Source: CAYFWF01 sp964346815 (GTDB lineage Bacteria; Acidobacteriota; Aminicenantia; Aminicenantales; Aminicenantaceae). Taken from it: a DNA stretch of 64,000 bases. A model generated the notes under the pieces. It searched no databases, had not been told where the DNA came from, and saw only the letters and a list, made by a program, of their open reading frames with translations. The translations under genes were made by a program, and so were the position numbers. The stretch is from positions 129,924-193,923 of the forward strand of contig CAYFWF010000060.1 in the NCBI GenBank assembly GCA_964346815.1, written 5' to 3'. This document shows, piece after piece, positions 35,936 to 43,994 of this stretch (positions are counted from its first letter, which is position 1; every line of letters starts with the position of its first letter).

Positions 35936-37143
35936 TGTCTGATTTTTATCAAACCGGAGTTGTCTCTACGTTCCATCGGCTGGGGAAAGTCGACCTGAAA
36001 CGGATGGATCAGGAATTGATAGAGTTCAACCAGCAGCGCCCGATCGCGCTCGTTCTTCCTTCCATCTATACGGAGCTGGAAAGGCCTGCTCTGAAGCGCA
36101 TCCTCGGAGAGATAAAACAGGTCCCCTATCTCAATGAGGTGGTTGTGACGATGGGGAGAACCGACCGCCAACAGTTCCAAAAAGCAAAACAATTCTTTTC
36201 CAGTCTGCCGCAAAGAACCAGGGTTATTTGGAATACAGGTCCTGGGATAGGAAAGCTCTATAAACTTTTAGATAACAACGGACTTTTCGTTGGGGACGAT
36301 GGAAAAGGGCGATCCTGTTGGACAGCCTACGGATACATTCTGTCGAGGAACGAAAGCAAAGCGATTGCCCTTCACGACTGCGATATTGTCAACTACACCC
36401 GCGAGTTATTGGGAAGACTCTGTTATCCAGTCGCATCACCGAATATAGATTACGCTTTCGCGAAAGGCTATTATGCAAGGGTTACAGATCGCATGCACGG
36501 ACGCGTGACCCGGCTGTTTGTTTCACCTATCATAAAAAGCCTGGAAAAACTCCTCGGACCTTTACCCTTACTGGTCTATCTCGATAGTTTTCGGTATCCT
36601 CTGGCCGGCGAATTTTCTATGAGTACAGACCTTGCGCGAATCAACCGAATCCCGAGTGACTGGGGAATCGAGGTGGAAACCCTGGCCGAAATTTACCGCA
36701 ACTGCTCCCTCAAAAGAATCTGTCAGGTCGATCTGTGTGAATCCTATGAACACAAGCACCAGCCTGTGTCAGCCGACAATCCAGAAACAGGCTTGATGAA
36801 GATGACCATCGATATTTCCAAGGCCATCTTCCGAAACTTGGCTATCGAGGGGGTAGCGATGAGCGCAAGTCTGTTCAATACTCTCGTCGTGACCTATCTC
36901 CGGACTGCTCAGGATACCATCAAACGTTACCATGACGATGCCGCCATTAACGGACTTTATTTTGACCGACATGGCGAGACAATGATGGTCGAAGCCTTCA
37001 CCAATGCTATCCGGATCGCAGGAAGAGAATTCATGGAAGATCCTCTGTATTCTCCTCTCATCCCTAATTGGAACCGCGTCACTTCGGCTATCCCTGATTT
37101 TCTTGAGAGGCTGCAGAAAGTGGTTGAGGAGGAAAACAGCTGA
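35932..37143 (+). CDS. gpgS: Glucosyl-3-phosphoglycerate synthase (GT81-like)
   Basis: A 403-residue GT-A glycosyltransferase. It begins DFYQTGVVSTFHRLG and ALVLPSIYTEL, which I associate with the GpgS of Persephonella and methanogens. It has DGKGRSCWTAYGYI, an IALHDCDIV metal site, PLAGEFSM and SDWGIEVETLAEIYRN in the acceptor half. It transfers glucose from a nucleotide donor to 3-phosphoglycerate. GGAGGGAC lies just before the ATG, which overlaps the phosphatase stop. Pairing with the HAD phosphatase defines a two-step glucosylglycerate route, used in osmotic, heat or nitrogen stress. Sugar specificity (glucose versus mannose) is inferred, not seen. Confidence 0.82.
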   Translation: MMSDFYQTGVVSTFHRLGKVDLKRMDQELIEFNQQRPIALVLPSIYTELERPALKRILGEIKQVPYLNEVVVTMGRTDRQQFQKAKQFFSSLPQRTRVIWNTGPGIGKLYKLLDNNGLFVGDDGKGRSCWTAYGYILSRNESKAIALHDCDIVNYTRELLGRLCYPVASPNIDYAFAKGYYARVTDRMHGRVTRLFVSPIIKSLEKLLGPLPLLVYLDSFRYPLAGEFSMSTDLARINRIPSDWGIEVETLAEIYRNCSLKRICQVDLCESYEHKHQPVSADNPETGLMKMTIDISKAIFRNLAIEGVAMSASLFNTLVVTYLRTAQDTIKRYHDDAAINGLYFDRHGETMMVEAFTNAIRIAGREFMEDPLYSPLIPNWNRVTSAIPDFLERLQKVVEEENS

Positions 37144-37245
37144 TTCTGTTCCCATTTAATAAGGTCTTCTTTCTGATCTAAGCATTTCCAATTTTTTATT
37201 TGATTAAAAAACGATTCTCTGCTAAGTTATGCTTTAAATATTGCC

Positions 37246-38523
37246 ATGGCTAAAGTGGTCACCATCATTCTCGCAGGTGGTCAAGGGAAGCGGCTTTACC
37301 CACTGACCAAAAAACGAAGCAAGCCTGCGGTTCCGATCGCCGGTCGATTTCGGCTGATCGACATTCCCATCAGCAACTGCATTCACTCAGATCTGAGAAG
37401 AATTTTTATCCTGACCCAATTCAGCAGTGAGTCTCTCCACCGTCATATCTTTCTCACCTATCGCTTCGACAGCTTCACCAAGGATTTTATAACCATTCTC
37501 TCAGCCCAGCAGACCTTGGAAAGTCCTGACTGGTACCAAGGAACAGCCGACGCAGTTCGACAAAATCTGCGTTTTGTTCGGACCGAGGGAGACTTGGTCC
37601 TGATCCTTTCTGGGGACCACCTCTACCGGATGGATTATCGAAAATTCATCCAATTCCACCTGGAGAAAAACGCGGATATTAGCATCGGCGTCTATCCTGT
37701 CCATTCCAGCCAAACGCCTGAATTCGGAGTGATGAAGGTCGACGGCCAAAGCCGAATCATTTCTTTCCTCGAAAAGCCAAAGGACTTCGATCAAATTGAA
37801 AGCATGAAAGTCCCGGAGGATGTCTTCCACCAATTTCATATGGACGCAGAGGGAAGGACACATCTCGCTTCCATGGGAGTGTATTTATTCAATTGGGAAG
37901 TTCTGAAGGAACTGCTGCAAGATACAGATTTTGAAGATTTTGGAAAAGAAGTCATTCCCTATTCCATCACAAAAAAGAAAGTATACGGATACCTTTTCGA
38001 CGGATTCTGGGAAGACATCGGGACCATCCGCAGCTTCTTCGAAGTCCATATGAACCTGACACAGCCGCTCCCTAGATTCAACTTCTATGATGAACAAAAA
38101 CCGATTTTCAGCCATGCACGCTTTTTACCCGGCTCTAAAATCCTTTCTGCAGAAGTTCAAAACTCCATCCTCTGCGAAGGAAGTATCATCAACAGATCTA
38201 GAATAAATCATTCCATCATCGGAATCCGATCCCGCATCGGAAACGCTTCCGTCATCGAACGCTCTGTTTTGATGGGAGCAGACTATTTTGAATCGAAAGA
38301 AGAGATGGATGCAAATCTCGCAAAAAACCTTCCACGGATAGGAATCGGAGATAACTGCGAGATTCGCAACACGATCGTCGATAAAAACGCCCGCATTGGC
38401 AACGGCGTCAAACTCGTGAACGCAAAGGAGCTGAACGAGGAAATTCACGAAGAGTACATGATCAGAGACGGAATCATTGTCGTTCCGAAAAATTCAATCC
38501 TTCCAGATGGGACAGTGATCTGA
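37246..38523 (+). CDS. glgC: Glucose-1-phosphate adenylyltransferase
   Basis: A 425-residue ADP-glucose pyrophosphorylase. The N-terminal nucleotidyltransferase domain has GGQGKRLYPLTKKRSKPAVP and ISNC; a LSGDHLYRMDY block and GFWEDIGTI follow. The C-terminal left-handed beta-helix is seen in the repeats IINRSRINHSIIGIRSRIG and IRNTIVDKNARIG. It makes ADP-glucose for glgA and is the committed and usually allosterically regulated step of glycogen synthesis. No ribosome site is visible before the ATG at 37246. It follows the glucosylglycerate pair after about 100 bases and may be in the same transcript. Confidence 0.96.
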   Translation: MAKVVTIILAGGQGKRLYPLTKKRSKPAVPIAGRFRLIDIPISNCIHSDLRRIFILTQFSSESLHRHIFLTYRFDSFTKDFITILSAQQTLESPDWYQGTADAVRQNLRFVRTEGDLVLILSGDHLYRMDYRKFIQFHLEKNADISIGVYPVHSSQTPEFGVMKVDGQSRIISFLEKPKDFDQIESMKVPEDVFHQFHMDAEGRTHLASMGVYLFNWEVLKELLQDTDFEDFGKEVIPYSITKKKVYGYLFDGFWEDIGTIRSFFEVHMNLTQPLPRFNFYDEQKPIFSHARFLPGSKILSAEVQNSILCEGSIINRSRINHSIIGIRSRIGNASVIERSVLMGADYFESKEEMDANLAKNLPRIGIGDNCEIRNTIVDKNARIGNGVKLVNAKELNEEIHEEYMIRDGIIVVPKNSILPDGTVI

Positions 38524-38541
38524 TACAGAAAGGAGACAGAA

Positions 38542-39567
38542 ATGCCAGAACTCCGGTATGATCCTTTGGAACACCGGTGGGTGATTATAGCAACCGAGAG
38601 AGCCGCAAGACCTTCGGATCTGGCTGACAAAACCAAATACAACCATGTGAAGGTGTGCCCCTTCTGTGAAGGGCATGAAGCGTCTACACCTCCTGAGATA
38701 TGGGCCTACAGAGATCCAAAAACACCTCCCAATACACCGGGATGGAAGGTAAGAGTCGTTTCCAACAAATATCCTGCTTTGAAAATAGAAGCGGAAGGAA
38801 AACGGATCGGTGTGGGATACTACGATATGATTGAAGGAGCCGGAGCCCATGAGGTGATCATCGAAACTCCTGAACATGACGTGAGCCTTCCAGACCTTCC
38901 GCCCGTACATGTCAAATGGGTCCTCCTCGCTTACCGGGAACGGTTAAAAGACCTTTACAAAGATCCAAGGTTCAGGTATGCACTGATCTTCAAGAATCAT
39001 GGGAAAAGAGCAGGTGCCTCGTTGGCGCATCCTCATTCACAGCTCATCGCTACACCGATCGTGCCGCGCAACGTCTTTATAAAGCTCGATGCAGCTCGAA
39101 AGCATTATGAAAATAAAGAAAGGTGCTTGATCTGCGATCTAATCCAACAGGAAATCAGTACAGGATCGAGAATAATCTGCCAGGAAAACGGGTTCGTTGC
39201 CATTTCTCCCTATGCTTCCCGTTTTCCTTTTGAAGTCTTTATTGCTCCTATCGAACACAACCACAGCTATGGGGATATAAGTGACCATGATCTGGAAAGA
39301 TTATCTCATTTTCTGAAAGATATCTTATCGAGGCTCAAAAGAGTCCTCAATGATCCCCCATACAATTTTGTTCTGAACACCTCTCCAAACACCGAAGCGA
39401 AGCCAAAACTTTCCGATCAATGGGCGACTCTCAAGTACGATTACCACTGGCATATTGATATTATACCAAGAGTTGTCAGGATAGCCGGATTCGAGTGGGG
39501 AAGCGGTTTTTACATCAATCCGAGCGTTCCCGAAGAAGCGGCCAAATACTTGAGAGAAAAAAGCTGA
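38542..39567 (+). CDS. galT: Galactose-1-phosphate uridylyltransferase
   Basis: A 341-residue GalT of the HIT superfamily. CPFCEGHEAST supplies zinc-ligand Cys residues near residue 38. AHPHSQLIATPIVP contains the active-site His motif HPH(S)Q, and a second half-domain closes with YHWHIDIIPR. It swaps UMP between UDP-glucose and galactose-1-phosphate, or acts on another hexose-1-phosphate: some members in such loci act as ADP-glucose or general hexose-1-phosphate uridylyltransferases. AAAGGAGACAGAA precedes the ATG, 18 bases after glgC, so the two are one operon. No galK or galE is nearby, so the physiological sugar is open. Confidence 0.9.
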   Translation: MPELRYDPLEHRWVIIATERAARPSDLADKTKYNHVKVCPFCEGHEASTPPEIWAYRDPKTPPNTPGWKVRVVSNKYPALKIEAEGKRIGVGYYDMIEGAGAHEVIIETPEHDVSLPDLPPVHVKWVLLAYRERLKDLYKDPRFRYALIFKNHGKRAGASLAHPHSQLIATPIVPRNVFIKLDAARKHYENKERCLICDLIQQEISTGSRIICQENGFVAISPYASRFPFEVFIAPIEHNHSYGDISDHDLERLSHFLKDILSRLKRVLNDPPYNFVLNTSPNTEAKPKLSDQWATLKYDYHWHIDIIPRVVRIAGFEWGSGFYINPSVPEEAAKYLREKS

Positions 39568-39573
39568 CAATTT

Positions 39574-41070
39574 TCAAGCTCTGCTGCAGGTCTCTGTCAT
39601 CACCGCCAATTTTTCAGCCAAAGATAGGTTCATCTGTTCTGTCAGAAGCCGCCAGCGCCAGTTGCCTCTTTTCGTAGCTGGCTTGTTCATCCTCGCTTCC
39701 TCCCCCAGACCTAAAAGGTCCTGCATAGGGACGATGAATGTATTGGCAGCGGATTCGGCACCCAATTTGATAAATTCCCAATGTATTTCTCTTTCAGGGA
39801 CAATCCGGCCGATGTACCGAAACAATCTTTTCTTATCTTTGGGCTTTGCTTCTCTCCTGAACCACCCTCTCACTGTGTTGTTGTCATGTGTTCCTGTGTA
39901 AACCAGACAATTCTCTTGGTAAGTATGAGGCAAATACGGATGTTCAGGATTATCCTCTCCGAATGCAAAAAGAAGTATCTTCATCCCAGGAAAGCCAAAA
40001 TGGTCCATTATTTCTTTCACGTCTGTGGTGATTGTTCCGAGATCCTCGGCAATAACTGGCAGGGAAGGGAATCTTCTTTTGAGCTCTGTGAAGAAATCCC
40101 ATGCAGGGGCTTTGACCCACCTTCCATTTTTGGCCGTGGTATCTTCGGCCGGGATCTCCCAATAACCTACAAAGCCTCTGAAATGGTCGATCCTTACCCA
40201 GTCGAACAATTGGAGATTGCGCTCCAGCCTTCTGCTCCACCACTCGAACTTTCTTTCCCTCATTGCATCCCATCGATAAAGAGGATTCCCCCAAAGCTGC
40301 CCGGTTTCGCTGAAATAATCAGGAGGAACCCCAGCCACGACACTGGGCCTTCTGTTTGAATCGAGCTTGAACAACTCTGGCTGTGCCCAGAGATCCACAC
40401 TGTCGTAGACCACATAGATAGGAATATCTCCGATGATTCGAATGCCCCTATGGTTACAATAGTCTTTGAGCCTTTTCCACTGCTGGTCGAATATATATTG
40501 GAGAAATTTTTCCTTTCCTATCTCCTCCTGCAGTTCTTTTTTCATTGTTTTCATGGCCGCCGGCTGTCGATCCCTTATATCGGGAGGCCATTTGCTCCAG
40601 CTTTGTCCTCGAAATCGGGTTTTCAAAGCCATAAACAGGGAGTAATCGTCGAGCCACGACGCATTTTCTGAACAAAACTTCTCAAAACCTTCCTTGCGGA
40701 TTTTCTTTTTAAAGCGTTCATACGCTGAACAAAAAATAAGTTCCTTCAGTAGAAGCGCATGTCTGTAATCGACCCGGTCTGGTGGAAAATTTAGCGGAGA
40801 CGGCACATCCGTCGGAGTGATCAGACCTTCCTCCATCATCGAATTCGGGCTGATAAGAAAAGGATTGAGGGCAAAGGCGGAAAAACTGTGGTAAGGGGAA
40901 TTGTCATGGGCAAGATCCGTTGGATTCAAAGGAAGGATCTGCCAGTATTTTTGCTTCGAAGCGGCCAGGAAATCCGCAAATTCAAAGGACTGGAGACCCA
41001 GATCTCCAATTCCATATTCTGATGGCAAGGAGGTTAGGTGAAGGAGGACTCCGCTTCCTCTTTGGTCCAT
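39574..41070 (-). CDS. malQ: 4-alpha-glucanotransferase (amylomaltase)
   Basis: GH77 enzyme of 498 residues, typical length. It starts RGSGVLLHLTSLPSEYGIGDLG, the family hallmark. WVRIDHFRGFVGYWEIPA holds the nucleophile Asp; VIAEDLGTI holds the acid Glu; TGTHDNNTVRGW is also conserved. It transfers maltodextrin segments and works with phosphorylase or branching enzyme in glycogen turnover. Follows the GH57 gene by 31 bases on the minus strand. Tail-to-tail with galT, six bases apart. Confidence 0.96.
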   Translation of the reverse strand: MDQRGSGVLLHLTSLPSEYGIGDLGLQSFEFADFLAASKQKYWQILPLNPTDLAHDNSPYHSFSAFALNPFLISPNSMMEEGLITPTDVPSPLNFPPDRVDYRHALLLKELIFCSAYERFKKKIRKEGFEKFCSENASWLDDYSLFMALKTRFRGQSWSKWPPDIRDRQPAAMKTMKKELQEEIGKEKFLQYIFDQQWKRLKDYCNHRGIRIIGDIPIYVVYDSVDLWAQPELFKLDSNRRPSVVAGVPPDYFSETGQLWGNPLYRWDAMRERKFEWWSRRLERNLQLFDWVRIDHFRGFVGYWEIPAEDTTAKNGRWVKAPAWDFFTELKRRFPSLPVIAEDLGTITTDVKEIMDHFGFPGMKILLFAFGEDNPEHPYLPHTYQENCLVYTGTHDNNTVRGWFRREAKPKDKKRLFRYIGRIVPEREIHWEFIKLGAESAANTFIVPMQDLLGLGEEARMNKPATKRGNWRWRLLTEQMNLSLAEKLAVMTETCSRA

Positions 41071-41101
41071 CTAACTTGCGTCTCTCAACGATAGTTCTTT
41101 T

Positions 41102-43528
41102 CTACAGGCATGTCACTTTCAGATGTTGCCCGATCCTTTTCATCAACGCCATCCAGTCTTCTGCATGCCGATCTTCTGATTCTCTTTTTGCCTCTATTTC
41201 GCTTTTTCGCTGTTGACAGAGTTTAAAATAAATATTTTGGCTCTTCCATAAATTAAGATTTATCGGAAAACCACTCAAAGCTTTCAACAGATTCTCCACT
41301 CTTTCCAAAAGTGGCAGATCTTCAGGATTGCCTTGGAGTTCCATCATTGTCTTATTGACCCTGGAGGTGGCGACAAATCCCAGCAGAGTCTTGTCGGGGT
41401 GGAGATCCCATTTTTTGAATTCATCGATAATCTTTATCAATTGGTCAAGTTCAAAATCATCAGCCTCCATCAATTTCCTGAAATCCGCATTCAGGATAAA
41501 TTCTACGGAAGTTGAGAAGGCTTTTGGAAGAGGAATATTATTTTCTTTCAAGGCCGACATAATAGAATAATGGTTCTCGAAGATTTGGCGCAAGGAAGTT
41601 TCTGCGTTTTCTAAAGCGGATTCCAAGATCTGATTCAATATCTGCCTCTTCTTATCTTTCAAGAGGTGCCAGAGGGAATAATTGTGATCGCCAAAATATC
41701 GATCCATCAACCTGACGAGTTGAGGAATATCCCCTTGCCGGAACGCTTCCTGAATTTCCCGTTCCATAAGCGAGAAGGCTTGCTCATCCGTAAAGCGTCT
41801 CACTCCTCCGATCAGATTATGATCGCCGAGATGCAAAACGGAATAACTCATCTCTTCTTCATCCCAGGTGATATCGGAATAAATTTTTGCCCTCCCCAGT
41901 GCAAGCTTTTGAGATGCGGATCCCATGATATCGCGAGATTGACTGTATGCGGTGTATTCTCCAATCGATATGGTCTCTGGATAATCTTCGAACAGCGAGG
42001 ATACCGCATAATGAACACCGATTCTGAGCAGATCGAGCACAGCCGGGCTGACAAACCGTTCATAGACCTCGGCTCCGTTTTTAAATGCAGAGTCGTTGCT
42101 GGGAGCCGCCGCAATCCTCTTGAGATAGCCGGGCTCGAGATTTCTGTCGTTGATCTCCCTGGCAAGCTGAATAACGCGCCTTGCATATTTCATTACTTGA
42201 ACCGTTTCAATCCCCGATATTTCATCGAAAAACCATCCGCAGCTCGTGTACATGAGCATGGCATTTCTCTGCAATTCCAAAAGTTTGAGAATTTTTGTCT
42301 TATCGCTACGGCTCAGATTCCGGATCTGGTGCCGGGAAAAATAAGACTCCACATTCTTTTCTGACCTGTCCAGTAAAACCCGAATGTATTCATCTCTTGC
42401 TTCCCAGCAATCCCGGAAAAAGTCGGCAAGCTGTTCTTCGAAAAGGACCGCAGCCTGATCTCGAAGCCAATCCATGGCTTCACGGAGAGGAGCCCGCCAA
42501 GCCTGAGTCCAGCCGGGATGCTGACCGGTGTTGCAGCCGCAATCGCCGCGCCATCTCTCCACCCCATGGACACAGCTCCAGGAGCTCTTCTCTACAATCT
42601 CCACTTCGTATTCAGGAGGATATTTTTTTAAAAATTCTCCATAGACAGTGAGGGATATTTTTCTCCCGGATTCGATTTTGTCCAAACAATAGGCCAAAGC
42701 CATATCTCCAAACCGGTGGTGATGGCCGTAGGACTCTCCATCTGTCGCCACATGGACAATTTGGGCTTTATCCTGTTTCTGAGAAAATGACTCCAGCAAC
42801 CTTTGAGCGAAGAGTTCTCCATTCTCGAGAACATCCCCGAAAGCTATATCATGAGAAATGGGCCCGTCGTAGAAAAAAACGGCAATATTTTTCCCAGAAG
42901 GAAGCTGAACCGAGTAAGGTCTTTTAGGATCAATTTTTCCCTCACTCACATCCATCCAATCTTTCTCTCTGATTTTTCTGATACGATGGGCTTGATTCGG
43001 GGAAAGGATTGTGAATTTAATATCTTTCTGGGCTAAAATTTCCAGAGTATCAAGGTCTACGGCGGTCTCTGGAAGCCACATTCCTTCCGGTTCCCTATTG
43101 AAGCGAGATCTGAAATCCTGGATACCCCAAAAGACCTGAGTATGCCTGTCACGGGAATGAGCAAGGGGCATAATCATGTGATTGTAGACCTGAGCGATGG
43201 CCGAACCATGCCCAGAAAATCGCTTCCTGCTTTGCTGGTCCGCCTGCAGGATGGCAGAATAGACCTCCGGTTCGTGCTTTTCCATCCAGAACAGCAGGGT
43301 AGGCCCAAAGTTGAAGCTCAATTTAGCATAATTGTTTACGATATTGATGATGCTTTTCTCATCATCCAGAATGCGGGCTGCCGAGTTCGGAGCATAGCAC
43401 TCGGCTGAAATCCGCTCATTCCAATCATGAAAAGGATAGGCAGAATCCTGGATTTCGACCTCTCCAAACCACGGATTCTCTCTCGGAGGCTGATAGAAAT
43501 GGCCGTGGATACAGATGTATGGCTTCAT
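41102..43528 (-). CDS. GH57 family alpha-glucan-acting enzyme with DUF3536
   Basis: An 808-residue protein. The GH57 catalytic barrel begins ICIHGHFYQPPRENPW. GMWLPETAVD has the nucleophile Glu (near residue 155), and HVATDGESYGHH has the acid Asp (near 264). The long helical C-terminal half matches the DUF3536 extension seen in GH57 proteins from many phyla. Family activities include 4-alpha-glucanotransferase, amylopullulanase and glycogen branching. Location between malQ and glgB points to glycogen handling. The ATG at 43528 has no clear ribosome site. A second branching-type activity beside glgB would be notable. Confidence 0.88.
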   Translation of the reverse strand: MKPYICIHGHFYQPPRENPWFGEVEIQDSAYPFHDWNERISAECYAPNSAARILDDEKSIINIVNNYAKLSFNFGPTLLFWMEKHEPEVYSAILQADQQSRKRFSGHGSAIAQVYNHMIMPLAHSRDRHTQVFWGIQDFRSRFNREPEGMWLPETAVDLDTLEILAQKDIKFTILSPNQAHRIRKIREKDWMDVSEGKIDPKRPYSVQLPSGKNIAVFFYDGPISHDIAFGDVLENGELFAQRLLESFSQKQDKAQIVHVATDGESYGHHHRFGDMALAYCLDKIESGRKISLTVYGEFLKKYPPEYEVEIVEKSSWSCVHGVERWRGDCGCNTGQHPGWTQAWRAPLREAMDWLRDQAAVLFEEQLADFFRDCWEARDEYIRVLLDRSEKNVESYFSRHQIRNLSRSDKTKILKLLELQRNAMLMYTSCGWFFDEISGIETVQVMKYARRVIQLAREINDRNLEPGYLKRIAAAPSNDSAFKNGAEVYERFVSPAVLDLLRIGVHYAVSSLFEDYPETISIGEYTAYSQSRDIMGSASQKLALGRAKIYSDITWDEEEMSYSVLHLGDHNLIGGVRRFTDEQAFSLMEREIQEAFRQGDIPQLVRLMDRYFGDHNYSLWHLLKDKKRQILNQILESALENAETSLRQIFENHYSIMSALKENNIPLPKAFSTSVEFILNADFRKLMEADDFELDQLIKIIDEFKKWDLHPDKTLLGFVATSRVNKTMMELQGNPEDLPLLERVENLLKALSGFPINLNLWKSQNIYFKLCQQRKSEIEAKRESEDRHAEDWMALMKRIGQHLKVTCL

Positions 43529-43549
43529 CAATAAGAAAGGCTTTTTCTT

Positions 43550-43765
43550 TTACTTCCCTCGTTCCGTTTCTGAAAGGGAGACAAATGTCTTCGCTGCTTT
43601 GGCTCGGTATTCAATTTTATCCTCACGGGCTAGCCATCCGAGCCCCTGATAGACGAGAGCTGACTTTTCTTCCAGGAGTTTAGGAAGCTGAGACACGCTC
43701 ACCTCTTCTTGTTTTTTGAGAATTTTCCAGATCTCTCCTGCTGTTTCTCCGATCTTATCTTTCAT
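43550..43765 (-). CDS. Winged-helix DUF2582-like small protein
   Basis: A 71-residue protein with a helix-turn-helix pattern. AGEIWKILKKQEEVSVSQLP and ALVYQGLGWLAREDKIEYRAK give the winged-helix fold described for DUF2582 (PF10771). A strong ribosome site GAGAGGAG precedes the ATG. It sits between glgB and the GH57 gene on the same strand, 21 bases before GH57. It could be a local regulator of glycogen genes, but no target or operator is known. Confidence 0.75.
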   Translation of the reverse strand: MKDKIGETAGEIWKILKKQEEVSVSQLPKLLEEKSALVYQGLGWLAREDKIEYRAKAAKTFVSLSETERGK

Positions 43766-43798
43766 GCGTCTCTCCTCTCTTTATTCTCAAATCTCATT

Positions 43799-43909
43799 CT
43801 ACCCGCTGACATGATCTATGAAGGATTTTAAATCCCGCATCGTTGATTTTATCACACCTTCAATATTTCTAGAAAGAAAATATTCTCCAGATCGAACATT
43901 TAAATGCAT
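43799..43909 (-). CDS. Possible 36-residue protein or gene remnant
   Basis: Between glgB and the winged-helix gene, an ATG at 43909 with AAGG eight bases upstream opens a 36-codon frame: MHLNVRSGEYFLSRNIEGVI and onward, ending SFIDHVSG. Composition is protein-like (no low complexity, acidic/basic balance, alternating hydrophobics) but there is no known family and the frame is short. A decayed fragment is equally possible. Confidence 0.25.
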   Translation of the reverse strand: MHLNVRSGEYFLSRNIEGVIKSTMRDLKSFIDHVSG

Positions 43910-43994
43910 ATGATAGCCTTGGCAGAATCCAGTTGAGCTGAGAAGAAAGTCTTTCGGAGGCGGGGAGGCATAGTGAGCCGTGCAGGGCGGTGAA

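Noticed and set aside
37200..37228. Promoter directly before glgC (TTGATT, 17 bases, TAAGTT)
   Set aside because: The -10 matches only three of six positions, so I left it out.
41666..42364. Open frame of 232 codons on the plus strand within the GH57 gene
   Set aside because: Opposite strand of conserved GH57/DUF3536 coding sequence with no motif of its own.
43866..43890. AT-rich inverted repeat (AATATTT and AAATATT) downstream of glgB
   Set aside because: Low complexity and it falls inside a possible short frame; not strong enough to call a terminator or operator.
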